60,644 bases of DNA, taken from Bacteroidota bacterium. GTDB taxonomy: Bacteria > Bacteroidota > Bacteroidia > AKYH767-A > OLB10. Where the stretch lies: NCBI GenBank assembly GCA_019136655.1, contig JAGVTU010000003.1, forward strand, positions 92,098-152,741, given 5' to 3'. Below, in pieces: positions 17,127 to 27,090 of the stretch. The position numbers and the translations under genes were made by a program. How positions within the stretch are numbered: position 1 is the first letter of the stretch; every line of letters begins with the position of its first letter. Below the pieces are notes generated by a model. That model worked only from the letters and a program-made list of their open reading frames with translations. It had not been told where the DNA came from and did no database searches.

Positions 17127-17582
17127 TTATACCCCAAACTGGCTCAGGTGATGATCCAGATGTTTATAAAACATATTGTTCCACTCTGTAACCGAAAGTT
17201 TGCCAAAGGATCGTGATTCTTTATTTTCAAAGTGTGCAGCACCCAGCATATATGTTCTTTCTATAAAAGCTACCAGCCTTTTTTTCTCTGTTTCAAAATT
17301 TTTATTGTCATGAATGAGAAACTCAGGAGCTGTAGGGTTGTTGCGTTTGTAAGGCTTGTCGCTCACAACAGTGTTCTTAACGAATAGTTTCAACAAAAAC
17401 TTTTTAAATGTTCCCGGTACCGGATGTTGGTTTTCATAAATAAATTCATAGGTAACACAGCAGTGAGCCAACATTTGACTCACCGACATTTTTCCCCAAA
17501 GAGGTTTAGATTCGGTAGTTAATTTGTTAATTCTGTTTATCACTTCATCAACCACCTGCGTATCAAAAATATTCTTTATCAT
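17127..17582 (-). CDS. DUF1569 (DinB-like) protein
   Basis: A 151-residue cytoplasmic four-helix-bundle protein that matches DUF1569 of the DinB/YfiT-like superfamily. The metal-ligand histidines expected for the fold are visible in MLAHCCVTYE, and in HFENKESRSFGKLSVTEWNN followed by KHLDHHLSQFGV at the C-terminus. DinB-like proteins are thiol-dependent transferases or damage-inducible proteins; the activity of this member is unknown. It is a single gene on the minus strand, convergent with the T9SS gene. Confidence 0.87.
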   Translation of the reverse strand: MIKNIFDTQVVDEVINRINKLTTESKPLWGKMSVSQMLAHCCVTYEFIYENQHPVPGTFKKFLLKLFVKNTVVSDKPYKRNNPTAPEFLIHDNKNFETEKKRLVAFIERTYMLGAAHFENKESRSFGKLSVTEWNNMFYKHLDHHLSQFGV

Positions 17583-17818
17583 ATTTAAAAAAGTTTATAA
17601 TGCAGCTACGTATTGTCAGATATTTAATTTTTTTTCTTTGCAAATTGTAACCTGATGACAAAAAGATGTTATGGATAAAATAGTCAGTTTGTTGTTGGTT
17701 ACAGCTTCAAAACAATTGTAAAAATAGTATTCATTACTTATATTATAATAAACAGGTGTAATAAATAAACTTCTGTTCTTTGCAGAAAAGCATAATCATA
17801 AGAAAACATAATATTACA

Positions 17819-18211
17819 ATGAAAGCTAAATTATTAAGCGGGTTGTTGATTCTTTTTTCTTTGTTTGGTTATTTGGAGTGGGGGAAAGAAAACCACTCTT
17901 TTTTATTTGAAGCAGAGTATGAGGTATTAACTAAACTTTTTGCTGACACGCAGTCAGTCATACATCCTTTTACGCTAATTCCTCTCATAGGACAAATTTC
18001 ACTTTTGATAACATTATTTCAGAGGAATCCACATAAGCGAATGACTTATGCAGGTATTGTTTGTATAGGGTTGCTGATAGGATTGATGTTTTTTATCGGG
18101 ATCATAAGTATGAACCTAAAAATCCTGATTTCAACCATACCGTTTATTGCAACAGCAATTTATACACTGAGGTATCTGAACAAACAGAATAAAACACACG
18201 ATATAAAATAA
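17819..18211 (+). CDS. small multi-spanning membrane protein, unknown
   Basis: A 130-residue protein with four predicted membrane helices: LLSGLLILFSLFGYLEW, a segment around HPFTLIPLIGQISLL, YAGIVCIGLLIGLMFFIGI and ILISTIPFIATAIYTL. I recognise no family. The ATG at 17819 is preferred to an in-frame TTG 39 bases upstream because the extension is polar and would precede the first membrane helix without purpose. It stands alone between 200-base spacers with no visible terminator. Confidence 0.6.
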   Translation: MKAKLLSGLLILFSLFGYLEWGKENHSFLFEAEYEVLTKLFADTQSVIHPFTLIPLIGQISLLITLFQRNPHKRMTYAGIVCIGLLIGLMFFIGIISMNLKILISTIPFIATAIYTLRYLNKQNKTHDIK

Positions 18212-18377
18212 ATGATACCAAACTCAACCAGTCACAATTTATGTAGCAAAAATTATTCAATGGTTATCTGCAAAAATCTGGTTGCTGCATGAATCATAGA
18301 TATACATTCTCTTCTTCAACCAAAGTTTACTTTTAAATCAACTAACTTTACCCGATAAAAATTTAAAACTTGAAATA

Positions 18378-18926
18378 ATGAGAATTCTTAAAAAGATTTT
18401 AGTCGTACTTGCAATCATCATTGCAATTCCATTGATTGTGGCTTTATTCGTCAAGAAAGATTATGCTGTAGAACGTGAAGTCATCATCAACAAACCTAAA
18501 GCAGAAGTTTTCAATTACATAAAGTTTATTAAAAATCAGGACCATTACAGCAAATGGTCAATGATGGATCCGGCCATGAAAAAAACCTATCAGGGAACTG
18601 ACGGAACAGTAGGATTTATATCTGCATGGGAGAGCAACAATAAAGATGTAGGTGCAGGTGAGCAGGAAATTACCGCCATAAAAGATGGTGAGCGTATTGA
18701 TTTAAAACTCCGTTTCAAAGTACCTTTCGAAGCACAGGATGATGCTTATTTTGTTACCGAAAGTGTTTCTGATAATCAAACCAAAGTTAAGTGGGGATTT
18801 AAAGGATCATTTCCCTATCCTATGAATTTTATGGGCTTGTTTTTCGATATGGATAAAGCTGTAGGGGGCGATTTGCAAACAGGGCTCGATAACCTGAAGA
18901 AAATTTTAGAAAATCATTCTGAGTAA
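18378..18926 (+). CDS. SRPBCC-family protein
   Basis: A 182-residue protein with one N-terminal membrane helix (ILVVLAIIIAIPLIVALFV) and a START/SRPBCC (polyketide cyclase-like) ligand-binding domain starting at VEREVIINKPKAEVFNYIKF and ending with a long C-terminal helix LQTGLDNLKKILEN. These domains form a helix-grip pocket for lipids or other hydrophobic ligands; no substrate can be named. The N-terminal anchor followed by the DYAVEREVIINKP start is a pattern I recall from Bacteroidota homologues. Single gene. Confidence 0.88.
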   Translation: MRILKKILVVLAIIIAIPLIVALFVKKDYAVEREVIINKPKAEVFNYIKFIKNQDHYSKWSMMDPAMKKTYQGTDGTVGFISAWESNNKDVGAGEQEITAIKDGERIDLKLRFKVPFEAQDDAYFVTESVSDNQTKVKWGFKGSFPYPMNFMGLFFDMDKAVGGDLQTGLDNLKKILENHSE

Positions 18927-18971
18927 TTTTTATTGTCGCAGTTTATGGCAGTTTGATTGAAAAGTGTTGAG

Positions 18972-19691
18972 TTAATCTTCAACTTTGATTTGTGCATCAT
19001 TTAAAATTTCTTCGTTCATAAAAAGAAGAAATAGCTGTACAATTGTAATCACATCTTTGCGGCAGTATTCAGCAATTTTTTTCAGTGCTTTATCCTGCCA
19101 GTAAGCCTTGCCAACCTGGCTTCCGTCCATTTCTTCCTTAGGGCTGGGTATTCCGAAAATATGTGCCAACAATGCAAGTGGAGTATAATTTTTATAATCA
19201 CCAAAACGCCAAAGCTCCATGGTGTCCAGGTGTTGAATTTCCCACGGTTTCTTGCCTGCAATATCAAGTATGGCGGGCAGACTCATTCGGTTAATCAGCA
19301 TACGCCTGCACAGGTATGGAAAATCAAATTCTTTACCGTTGTGCGCACACAGCCGGTGGTCCGATTTGTAAAACTGCTTATCCAACAGCTCTTTGAATGA
19401 GGTAAGCAAAGCTTTTTCGTCATCGCCATAAAATGACTTTAGGTGAAGTTGTTTCTCCTTTCCGCTGATGCTAAAATAACCTGCACAAATGCACACTATT
19501 TTTCCAAACTCTGCATAAATACCTGCACGGTTATACAGATTATCTTCGTCAGAGGGCGTTTTGTTTATAAATTTCGATTTATTCAGCCAGAGTTCACGAC
19601 TTTTTGCATCCAGCTTTTCAAACGACTGTTCCTGTGGAACAGTCTCAATATCAAGGAAAAGTATTTTATCAAGACGGATTTTCTCGAGCAT
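18972..19691 (-). CDS. predicted 3'-5' exonuclease, PolB-like DEDD family
   Basis: A 239-residue DnaQ-fold protein. The three exonuclease motifs of the DEDD class can be placed: Exo I in FLDIETVP, Exo II around CAHNGKEFDFPYL, and Exo III in YCRKDVITIVQLFL (YxxxD type). This matches the stand-alone family often annotated as a predicted 3'-5' exonuclease related to PolB. It should remove nucleotides from DNA or RNA 3' ends with two metal ions. It is divergent from rimP and alone on its strand. Confidence 0.88.
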   Translation of the reverse strand: MLEKIRLDKILFLDIETVPQEQSFEKLDAKSRELWLNKSKFINKTPSDEDNLYNRAGIYAEFGKIVCICAGYFSISGKEKQLHLKSFYGDDEKALLTSFKELLDKQFYKSDHRLCAHNGKEFDFPYLCRRMLINRMSLPAILDIAGKKPWEIQHLDTMELWRFGDYKNYTPLALLAHIFGIPSPKEEMDGSQVGKAYWQDKALKKIAEYCRKDVITIVQLFLLFMNEEILNDAQIKVED

Positions 19692-19752
19692 AGTCTTATT
19701 TTAGGCTAAAAATAAACAAAATTACTCTTACAAAACTTGTTAATTATTTTCT

Positions 19753-19800
19753 TACTTTTGTGGAGTTATTTGGATGAGTTGAAGGGGACAATGTCCCCTT
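19753..19800 (+). promoter_or_regulatory. rimP-nusA-infB leader: -7 box and hairpin
   Basis: TACTTTTG (19753-19760) matches TAnnTTTG and sits 62 bases before rimP. Between it and the gene, AAGGGGAC (19782-19789), AAT and GTCCCCTT (19793-19800) form an eight-pair GC-rich hairpin followed by TTTCTT. In the mRNA it would sit about 15 bases from the 5' end and could act as an attenuator or as an mRNA-stabilising stem. No gene upstream on this strand needs a terminator here. Confidence 0.5.
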
Positions 19801-19822
19801 TTCTTATAAACATAGCACAGAG

Positions 19823-20284
19823 ATGGATATCGGAATTATAAATCAACACATTACGGATTATATTCAGGATAAGGATATATTTCTGGTGGAGTCGAAAATC
19901 ACTCCCGGAAAAGTATTGGTATCTGTTGATAAGACCTCGGGCATTACGATTGATGAGTGTGCAGCGCTTAGCCGACACCTTTATCAGTCGCTCGAGAGCA
20001 CCGGTATTTTTGAAAAGTACGAACTCGAAGTAGGCTCTCCCGGAATGGATCAGCCGCTGAAAGTTTTTAAGCAATATCTCAAACGGATTGGCAAAAATGT
20101 AAAAGTCATCACTACTGAAGGTCAGCACTACAAGGGAGTTTTGCAAAATGCCACCGAAGAAAAAATAGAAATAGTTCAGCCGCCAAAGGGTGCCAAAAAA
20201 GGGAAGGAAAAAGCAGAGCCCGTTCATACGGTTATCCCTATGGAGCATATTAAAGAAACAAAACTTGATTTAAATTTCAAATAA
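19823..20284 (+). CDS. rimP: ribosome maturation factor RimP
   Basis: A 153-residue protein needed for 30S subunit assembly. The N-terminal alpha/beta domain contains the family signature LVSVDKTSGITIDECAALSR and YELEVGSPGMDQPL, followed by a C-terminal SH3-like barrel (KNVKVITTEGQHYKGVLQ). A lysine-rich insertion (GAKKGKEKAEP) lies before the end. It is the first gene of the conserved rimP-nusA-infB unit, with nusA starting eight bases after the stop. Confidence 0.95.
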   Translation: MDIGIINQHITDYIQDKDIFLVESKITPGKVLVSVDKTSGITIDECAALSRHLYQSLESTGIFEKYELEVGSPGMDQPLKVFKQYLKRIGKNVKVITTEGQHYKGVLQNATEEKIEIVQPPKGAKKGKEKAEPVHTVIPMEHIKETKLDLNFK

Positions 20285-20292
20285 TAAGTACA

Positions 20293-21531
20293 ATGGATCA
20301 CGCAGTCCTCATAGAATCGTTTAGTGAGTTTAAAGACTCCAAAAATATTGATCGCGCTACGCTGATGAGTATCATGGAAGATGTTTTCCGTGCAATGGTC
20401 AGAAAAAAATATGGCGAAGGAAACAACGTGGATGTCGTTATCAATACCGAAAAAGGTGACGTGGAAATGTATCGCAACCGCACCATTGTGGAAGATGGTA
20501 TGGTGGAAGATGAAAACACACAAATTGCTTTAAGCGATGCGTTGAAAATAGAATCTGATTTTGAAGTTGGAGAAGATGTTACCGAACAGATTCATCTGGA
20601 AGATTTCGGGAGAAGAGCAGTGTTGAGTGCCCGCCAGAATCTGGTGGCTCGCATCATGGAGCTGGAAAAAGAATCTATCTATCAAAAATATAAAGACCGC
20701 GTAGGCGAAATCATTACAGGAGAAGTTTATCAGGCATGGAAAAAAGAAATTCTGGTGATAGATGACGAAGGTAATGAACTGATTTTGCCAAAGAGCGAGC
20801 AGATTCCTGCTGACTTTTTCAAGAAAGGCGACACCATAAGAGCTGTAGTTCTGAGAGTGGAAATGCAGGGAGGAAGTCCTCGTATCATTCTATCTCGCAC
20901 AGCACCTGTGTTTTTGGAGCGATTGTTTGAGCTGGAAGTTCCCGAAGTTTTTGATGGACTTATAACTATTAAAAACATAGTTCGAGAGCCTGGTGAAAGA
21001 GCTAAGGTAGCTGTAGAATCGTATGACGACAGAGTAGATCCGGTAGGTGCATGTGTAGGTATGAAAGGATCACGCATTCACGGTATTGTAAGAGAGTTGA
21101 AAAACGAAAATATTGACGTAATAAATTATACCACCAATATTTCGCTGTATATTCAGAGAGCGCTGAGCCCTGCAAAAATTACCGAAATAAAAATTGACGA
21201 AGAAAACAAGAAGGCCGCAGTGTATATGAAATCAGATCAGGTTTCATTGGCCATTGGCAAGGGGGGTAATAACATCAAACTTGCAGGTAAGCTTACAGGA
21301 TATGAAATAGATGTATATCGCGATTCAGATGTAGAAGATGATGAAGACGTGGATCTGGATGAGTTTACAGACGAAATAGAACCATGGATTATTGAAGAAT
21401 TTAAAAAGATAGGTTGCGACACAGCAAAGGATGTATTGGCAATTCCGGTAGATGAACTGGTAACACGTGCCGATTTGGAAGAAGAAACGATAAAAGAAGT
21501 TGTGCGCATATTGAAAGAAGAGTTTGAATAA
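20293..21531 (+). CDS. nusA: transcription termination/antitermination factor NusA
   Basis: A 412-residue RNA polymerase-binding factor that modulates pausing, termination and antitermination. Domains in order: N-terminal polymerase-binding domain (1-130), S1 domain (about 132-200, GEIITGEVYQ start), and two KH domains (VGACVGMKGSRIHGI and SLAIGKGGNNIKLA signatures). The C-terminus is short and acidic (VEDDEDVDLDEF), then a helical domain IEEFKKIGCDTAKDVLAI resembling one NusA C-terminal repeat. Middle gene of the rimP-nusA-infB operon. Confidence 0.97.
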   Translation: MDHAVLIESFSEFKDSKNIDRATLMSIMEDVFRAMVRKKYGEGNNVDVVINTEKGDVEMYRNRTIVEDGMVEDENTQIALSDALKIESDFEVGEDVTEQIHLEDFGRRAVLSARQNLVARIMELEKESIYQKYKDRVGEIITGEVYQAWKKEILVIDDEGNELILPKSEQIPADFFKKGDTIRAVVLRVEMQGGSPRIILSRTAPVFLERLFELEVPEVFDGLITIKNIVREPGERAKVAVESYDDRVDPVGACVGMKGSRIHGIVRELKNENIDVINYTTNISLYIQRALSPAKITEIKIDEENKKAAVYMKSDQVSLAIGKGGNNIKLAGKLTGYEIDVYRDSDVEDDEDVDLDEFTDEIEPWIIEEFKKIGCDTAKDVLAIPVDELVTRADLEEETIKEVVRILKEEFE

Positions 21532-21585
21532 CTTTGTACGAAAAACCAAAAGGTTTTTTCGGGTAGTTGAAATATAGAGCAATTA

Positions 21586-24500
21586 ATGTCAGAAGAAAAA
21601 AAAGACGTACGTTTAAGCAAGGCCACTAAGGATTTAGGAGTGGGGATAGATCACATTGTGGAATTCCTTAAGAAGAAGGGAATCCAGGTGGAGAAGAACC
21701 CTAATACCAAAATCCCGGCAGATGCTTTTTCGCTGCTTATGCAGGAATTTGCTCCTGACATGCATGCCCGACAGGAAGCTATTGAAATTACCAAGGAAAA
21801 ACAGAAACGGGAAAATACCATTATTGAAGCCAAACCAACTGCTGCTGAAAAAACGGAGCAGGAAGCTGAGTCGGATGAAGATCTGGCCTCTAAGCTTTTA
21901 AACATTAAACAAAAGGCTTCAGAAAATCAGGCTGCAAAACCAAAAACCAAAGAACCAAAAGCCACAAAAACAAAATCTGCCGCAAAGGAAGAGAAAACAA
22001 CTGCTGCCGAAGAACCTGTTGCAGAGGTAAAATCTGAAGAAAAACAGGAAGAGAAAGTTATCAAAGCGAAGGCTTCGAAACTCGAAGGACCAAAGATTAC
22101 CGGTAAAATAGAACTGGAAGAGAAAACAAAAAAGAAAGCAACGTCAAAAGCAGAAAAGGCAACAGCAGAAGAGAAGGAACAGAAAAAGAAAGGAAAGAAA
22201 GAAGAAACTGCCGAGGCGACAGCAAAGAAAAAAACTACTCGCAAGAAAGAAGAAGCACCTGTTGCAGAAACAGAAGAGGAAGTTACACTGTCAGCTACTC
22301 CTGCTGCTGAAGAAACAGCAACACCTGTAGCATCAGCCGAAACAGAACAACCTCCTGTTGCAGAAACACCTGCAGATGAAACTGAAACAAAAACAGAATC
22401 AACTCCGGCAGAGCTGTATCGTACAGAGGCTAAAAAACTCACAGGACCTAACATCGTTGGCAGAATTGAATTGCCTGTTGAACCTGCGAAGAAAAAACCG
22501 GTAGCAACATCTGCCGAAGACGACAGAAAGAAAAAGCGTAAGCGTAAAGACAAAAAAATTGATATTGCCAAGGCTGGTAATCAGCCTCAGGGGCAGACTT
22601 CAGGTGGTCGCCCACAGGGAGGACCGGGACGTGGCGATTTCAAACGCAAGGGTGATTTCAGAAACAGACACGGAAATAAACCTGCAGAGGAAAAACCTGA
22701 AGTGACGGAGAAAGAAATTCATGACAGGATAAAAGCTACGCTGGCAACTTTACATAACAAAGGAAAATCGAATGTAGGCAAACGTCCCCGTCCGAAACGT
22801 GGAGAAGATATTGAAAAACCGGAGCCAAATAGCCCAGAACTTGCAGAATTAAAAACAATTGAAGTTACTGAGTTTGCAACAGTTAACGAATTGGCGAAGT
22901 TGCTGAATGTTGATGTAAAAAAAATCATCGAAACATGTATGGAACTTGGCATGTTTGTTTCTATCAATCAAAGACTGGATGCTGAAACCATAGGTGTAAT
23001 TGCCGAAGAGTTTGGTGCCAAAGCAGTATTTGTGGATGCAGATGTGCAGGAAGCCATTAAAGAAGCACCGGACAATCCTGATGATTTGAAACCAAGAGCA
23101 CCAATCGTTACTGTGATGGGTCACGTGGATCACGGTAAAACATCGTTGCTGGATTATATCCGTAAGACCAATGTGATTTCAGGTGAGGCGGGAGGTATTA
23201 CTCAGCATATAGGCGCATACGAAGTGAAACTTGAAAGTGGAAAACGAATAGCGTTTCTTGATACTCCCGGTCACGAAGCATTTACTGCCATGCGTGCTCG
23301 AGGAGCTAAAATTACTGATGTTGCCATCATAGTTATTGCTGCTGACGATAGCGTAATGCCTCAAACCGTTGAAGCGATTAACCATGCACAGGCTGCAGGT
23401 GTACCTATTGTTTTTGCCATCAACAAAATTGATAAACCGGGTGCTGATCCTCAAAAAATAAAAGAGCAACTTTCCAAGATGAACATTCTTGTAGAAGACT
23501 GGGGAGGAAAATATCAGGTGCAGGAAATAAGTGCAAAACAGGGATTGAATGTTGGTTTATTGCTGGAAAAAGTATTGTTAGAAGCAGAATTACTCGACCT
23601 GAAAGCAAATCCTGATAAAAATGCAAAAGGAACTATAATAGAATCTTCACTGGACAAAGGCCGCGGATATTTGGCTACGGTTCTAGTGCAGGCTGGAACA
23701 CTTCGTGTTGGCGATGCTATACTTGCAGGCTGCTACAGTGGTCGTGTAAAAGCTATGTTCAACGAGCGTGGACAGAAAAGAAAAGAAGCAGGCCCATCCA
23801 CTCCGGCACTTATCCTTGGATTGAACGGTGCACCACAGGCAGGCGACCAGTTTAACGTTTTGGATGATGAACGTGAAGCAAGAGAAATTGCCAACAGAAG
23901 ACTACAGCTGCAGCGTGAACAGGGCATTCGTACACATAAACACATTACTCTTGATGAAATCGGAAGACGTTTGTCTTTAGGCAACTTCAAAGAGCTAAAC
24001 ATAATTGTGAAAGGTGATGTGGATGGTTCTATTGAAGCTTTAGCAGACTCATTGCTCAAACTTTCAACTGAAGAGATACAGGTAAATATCATTCATAAAT
24101 CGGTTGGTGCCATTACAGAATCTGATGTATTACTTGCATCAGCATCCGAAGCGATTATTGTAGGATTCCAGGTGCGACCTTCCGTAAATGCACGTAAACT
24201 GGCAGAGAAAGAAGAAATTGAAATACGTCTTTACTCCATCATTTACGATGCCATCAACGAGATTAAAGCTGCTATGGAAGGTATGCTTGCTCCTGAGTTT
24301 GAAGAAAAAATTGTTTGCAATATCGAAGTTCGCGAAACCTTTAAGATTCCAAAGGTGGGAACCATTGCGGGTTGCATGGTGCTTGACGGAAAAATGACCC
24401 GTAATACTGCCATTAGAGTAATTCGTGATGGTATAGTTACCTACACCGGTAAACTGGCTTCTCTCAAACGTTTTAAAGATGATGTGAAAGAGGTTTCAGC

Positions 24501-24606
24501 AGGTTTTGAGTGCGGACTGAATATTGAGAACTTCAACGATATTAAGATTGGCGACATTATTGAAGGCTATGAACAGGTAGCGGTAAAAAGAACATTAACA
24601 GTATAA
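21586..24606 (+). CDS. infB: translation initiation factor IF-2
   Basis: A 1006-residue GTPase that places initiator tRNA on the 30S subunit and promotes subunit joining. It begins with an IF2 N-terminal helix module ([20 protein letters not shown]), then about 290 residues of Lys/Glu/Ala-rich low complexity, a second N-terminal module around residue 430-470, and the G domain from about 511 with [18 protein letters not shown] and NKIDKP. Domains II, III and IV follow with the [11 protein letters not shown] signature. The long basic-acidic linker is typical for Bacteroidota IF-2. A weak AT-rich hairpin lies in the 54-base gap after nusA. Confidence 0.98.
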   Translation: MSEEKKDVRLSKATKDLGVGIDHIVEFLKKKGIQVEKNPNTKIPADAFSLLMQEFAPDMHARQEAIEITKEKQKRENTIIEAKPTAAEKTEQEAESDEDLASKLLNIKQKASENQAAKPKTKEPKATKTKSAAKEEKTTAAEEPVAEVKSEEKQEEKVIKAKASKLEGPKITGKIELEEKTKKKATSKAEKATAEEKEQKKKGKKEETAEATAKKKTTRKKEEAPVAETEEEVTLSATPAAEETATPVASAETEQPPVAETPADETETKTESTPAELYRTEAKKLTGPNIVGRIELPVEPAKKKPVATSAEDDRKKKRKRKDKKIDIAKAGNQPQGQTSGGRPQGGPGRGDFKRKGDFRNRHGNKPAEEKPEVTEKEIHDRIKATLATLHNKGKSNVGKRPRPKRGEDIEKPEPNSPELAELKTIEVTEFATVNELAKLLNVDVKKIIETCMELGMFVSINQRLDAETIGVIAEEFGAKAVFVDADVQEAIKEAPDNPDDLKPRAPIVTVMGHVDHGKTSLLDYIRKTNVISGEAGGITQHIGAYEVKLESGKRIAFLDTPGHEAFTAMRARGAKITDVAIIVIAADDSVMPQTVEAINHAQAAGVPIVFAINKIDKPGADPQKIKEQLSKMNILVEDWGGKYQVQEISAKQGLNVGLLLEKVLLEAELLDLKANPDKNAKGTIIESSLDKGRGYLATVLVQAGTLRVGDAILAGCYSGRVKAMFNERGQKRKEAGPSTPALILGLNGAPQAGDQFNVLDDEREAREIANRRLQLQREQGIRTHKHITLDEIGRRLSLGNFKELNIIVKGDVDGSIEALADSLLKLSTEEIQVNIIHKSVGAITESDVLLASASEAIIVGFQVRPSVNARKLAEKEEIEIRLYSIIYDAINEIKAAMEGMLAPEFEEKIVCNIEVRETFKIPKVGTIAGCMVLDGKMTRNTAIRVIRDGIVTYTGKLASLKRFKDDVKEVSAGFECGLNIENFNDIKIGDIIEGYEQVAVKRTLTV

Positions 24607-24607
24607 G

Positions 24608-24856
24608 ATGAAACGCAGATTTTTTTACCTCATCACATTCCTGTTACTTACTATTACAACGCATCAGGCATTGGCGCAGTGCAGCGTTTGCCGCCTTGGT
24701 GCTGAGAGTAACGTTGAGCAAGGTTATGCAGCAGGAAAAGGGCTGAACAAAGGTATTTTGTATCTGATGGCTGTGCCTTATGTTTTAGTTGGTGTTGGTG
24801 CTTATGTTTTTTATAAAAGAAGAAAAGGCAAGGTGCATCAATCTACTGGAGAGTAA
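24608..24856 (+). CDS. small exported membrane protein with CSVC motif
   Basis: An 82-residue protein starting one base after the infB stop codon. It has a cleavable-looking signal peptide (MKRRFFYLITFLLLTITTHQ, then ALAQ), immediately followed by CSVCRLGAE, a short soluble segment and one membrane helix (ILYLMAVPYVLVGVGAYVFY) with a basic tail KRRKGK. I recall small proteins of this shape, with a CxxC at the mature N-terminus, in other Bacteroidota, but no function. The paired cysteines could bind a metal or form a disulfide. Tight spacing suggests co-transcription with infB. Confidence 0.75.
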   Translation: MKRRFFYLITFLLLTITTHQALAQCSVCRLGAESNVEQGYAAGKGLNKGILYLMAVPYVLVGVGAYVFYKRRKGKVHQSTGE

Positions 24857-24945
24857 ATTACTTTTACTGCAAAAAACAAAATTTTTAAATTTTATTATAA
24901 GCGGAGTGATATACAACACTTCGTTTTTCTTACCATATTTGCACT

Positions 24946-26508
24946 ATGGCAGAGCAAATAAAAAATCCCAATCCGCAAACAGACTCAGGTATTGAAGTAA
25001 AACCTGTTTATACTTCCTGTAACCCGATGCATGACATGCCCGGAAAGTTTCCTTTTACACGAGGCGTACAGCAGGACATGTACCGTTCGAAACTGTGGAC
25101 TATGCGGCAGTATGCAGGTTTTTCGACAGCGGAAGAGTCGAATAAACGGTATCATTATTTACTGAAGCAAGGTACAACGGGTTTGTCGGTAGCATTCGAT
25201 TTGCCAACACAGATAGGATATGACTCGGACCATGCGCTTGCTGAGGGTGAAGTGGGAAAATCGGGTGTGGCCATAGACTCACTTCGTGATATGGAGGCAC
25301 TTTTTGACGGGATAAGATTGGAGGAGATAACCACTTCGATGACGATAAATGCTACAGCAGCAATACTTCTGAGCATGTATATTGCTCTTGCAAAAAAACA
25401 AGGTGCTGATTTGAAAAAAATATCGGGTACGATACAGAATGATATTCTGAAGGAATATGCAGCGCGCGGAACGTACATATATCCGCCTAAGCCTTCGATG
25501 CGGATAATAACAGATATATTTGATTACTGCAGTCGCGAAGTACCGAAGTGGAACACCATTTCGGTTTCGGGATATCATATTCGTGAAGCAGGAAGCACAG
25601 CCGTGCAGGAACTTGCGTTTACATTAGCTGACGGAAAAGCATATCTGAAAGCTGCCATGGCAGCAGGATTAGACATCAATGTTTTTGCAAGAAGAATTTC
25701 GTTTTTCTTTAATGCACATAATAATTTTTTTGAAGAGGTGGCCAAGTTCAGAGCAGCACGCAGAATGTGGGCTACCATAACAAAAGAACTTGGCGCAACA
25801 GACGAACGCGCAATGATGTTGCGTTTTCATACACAAACAGGAGGAAGTACTTTAACAGCACAGCAACCGCAGAACAACATTATACGTGTAACACTTCAGG
25901 CAATGAGTGCTGTGCTTGGAGGAACACAGTCGTTGCACACAAATGGTTTTGATGAGGCACTGTCGCTGCCTACGGAAAATGCGGCACGTATTGCATTACG
26001 CTCGCAGCAGGTGATTGCCTATGAAAGTGGAGTAACACAGACGGTAGATCCATTAGGAGGTTCGTATTTTGTGGAAACACTTACCGATGAGGTGGAAGCT
26101 GCAGCATGGGAGTACATTAAAAAAATTGATGATATGGGCGGTGCTGTAGCAGCGATTGAAGCAGGATTTATTCAAAACGAAATTGCTGACGCTGCATACC
26201 GTTATCAGTCGCAGGTGCAGAATGGTGAAAAAATTATTGTAGGAGTAAACCGTTTTCAGGTAGAAGAACCGGCCTTTGATGATTTGCTGAGCATTGATGA
26301 TAACATCAGAAAACTTCAGATACAAAAACTGCAACAACTCAAATCAGAACGTAATAACAACAATGTGCAACAATCACTGGCAGCATTGAAAACAGCAGCG
26401 CAGGGCAATACCAACCTGATACCATTCATCATTACCTGCGTGGAACATTATGTTACACTTGGCGAAATATCAGACACGCTGAGAAATGTTTTTGGAGAGT
26501 ATCGCTAA
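24946..26508 (+). CDS. methylmalonyl-CoA mutase family, large (catalytic) subunit without B12 domain
   Basis: A 520-residue TIM-barrel acyl-CoA mutase. Signatures are [27 protein letters not shown], where the Tyr/Arg region contacts the CoA substrate, [11 protein letters not shown], and [10 protein letters not shown] with the catalytic His. The protein ends after the barrel and lacks the C-terminal cobalamin-binding DxHxxG domain, so the B12-binding partner must be a separate small subunit encoded elsewhere. It interconverts methylmalonyl-CoA and succinyl-CoA, or a related branched acyl-CoA such as isobutyryl-CoA; the sequence does not let me choose with certainty. No partner or MeaB-type chaperone gene is adjacent. 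Confidence 0.9.
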   Translation: MAEQIKNPNPQTDSGIEVKPVYTSCNPMHDMPGKFPFTRGVQQDMYRSKLWTMRQYAGFSTAEESNKRYHYLLKQGTTGLSVAFDLPTQIGYDSDHALAEGEVGKSGVAIDSLRDMEALFDGIRLEEITTSMTINATAAILLSMYIALAKKQGADLKKISGTIQNDILKEYAARGTYIYPPKPSMRIITDIFDYCSREVPKWNTISVSGYHIREAGSTAVQELAFTLADGKAYLKAAMAAGLDINVFARRISFFFNAHNNFFEEVAKFRAARRMWATITKELGATDERAMMLRFHTQTGGSTLTAQQPQNNIIRVTLQAMSAVLGGTQSLHTNGFDEALSLPTENAARIALRSQQVIAYESGVTQTVDPLGGSYFVETLTDEVEAAAWEYIKKIDDMGGAVAAIEAGFIQNEIADAAYRYQSQVQNGEKIIVGVNRFQVEEPAFDDLLSIDDNIRKLQIQKLQQLKSERNNNNVQQSLAALKTAAQGNTNLIPFIITCVEHYVTLGEISDTLRNVFGEYR

Positions 26509-26590
26509 GAGCAAGTAAAATTTTTGTAAATTGATAAAACTCTTATGCTGCTACTGATGTTTATCATCCTGTAACTAATTTTTAGTGAGT

Positions 26591-26598
26591 TATCTTTG
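26591..26598 (+). promoter_or_regulatory. -7 box (TATCTTTG) before the copper-type cluster
   Basis: TATCTTTG is an exact TAnnTTTG match and lies two bases before the first GTG of the next gene, so its transcript would be nearly leaderless or the true start is further in. No proper -33 TTG is seen. Confidence 0.4.
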
Positions 26599-26600
26599 CA

Positions 26601-26969
26601 GTGGTGAAAATTTTTGTTTCCATATTTCTGTCAGCCGTAATTCTTGTCAGTTCATTAGGACAGAGTATGTTGTTTTTTCACTATCTGACAAACAAATCTT
26701 ATTACATCACTTTATGTGAGAATAAAGCCAGACCGAAGATGAACTGCAATGGTAAATGTCACCTGGCTAAAGAAATGAGAGAGCAGGAAAAACATCAGCA
26801 AACACCATGGAACAATATTGTTGAGAAATCAGAATTGATGCTCTTCTGTCAGGAGAATATTTCACCGGTTACTACAACACTTAAGATAACTAAAACAGAA
26901 TTTCCTTCTTATGAAGATGTATTGTCAGTCGGATTCAAAACGATTGTTTTTCACCCACCATTAATTTAA
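26601..26969 (+). CDS. small exported protein with CNGKCH motif
   Basis: A 122-residue protein with an N-terminal hydrophobic segment (KIFVSIFLSAVILVSSLGQS) and then LCENKARPKMNCNGKCHLAKEM. The cysteine-histidine motif CNGKCH could bind copper or iron; it fits CxxxC-H rather than the heme motif CxxCH. The start is GTG (26601 or 26604). I recall similar small proteins next to metal-uptake genes in Bacteroidota but cannot name a family. It opens a run of genes (barrel, MbnP, MbnP, MbnH, lipoprotein) that looks like a copper-handling unit. Confidence 0.65.
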   Translation: MVKIFVSIFLSAVILVSSLGQSMLFFHYLTNKSYYITLCENKARPKMNCNGKCHLAKEMREQEKHQQTPWNNIVEKSELMLFCQENISPVTTTLKITKTEFPSYEDVLSVGFKTIVFHPPLI

Positions 26970-27090
26970 ACGGAATTTTCTTCGGCTGACAAGGAACAGT
27001 CAGTATTATTCTTCGGAGAGTGTATGCTTTCCTGAGATTATTGCATCACGTATGCATTATAACATCTGTTTATTTTAAAAAAAAGTTATT

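Noticed and set aside
21927..22571. Long minus-strand open frame opposite infB
   Set aside because: It is the Ser/Phe-rich shadow of the Lys/Glu/Ala low-complexity linker of IF-2; no family features or start signals.
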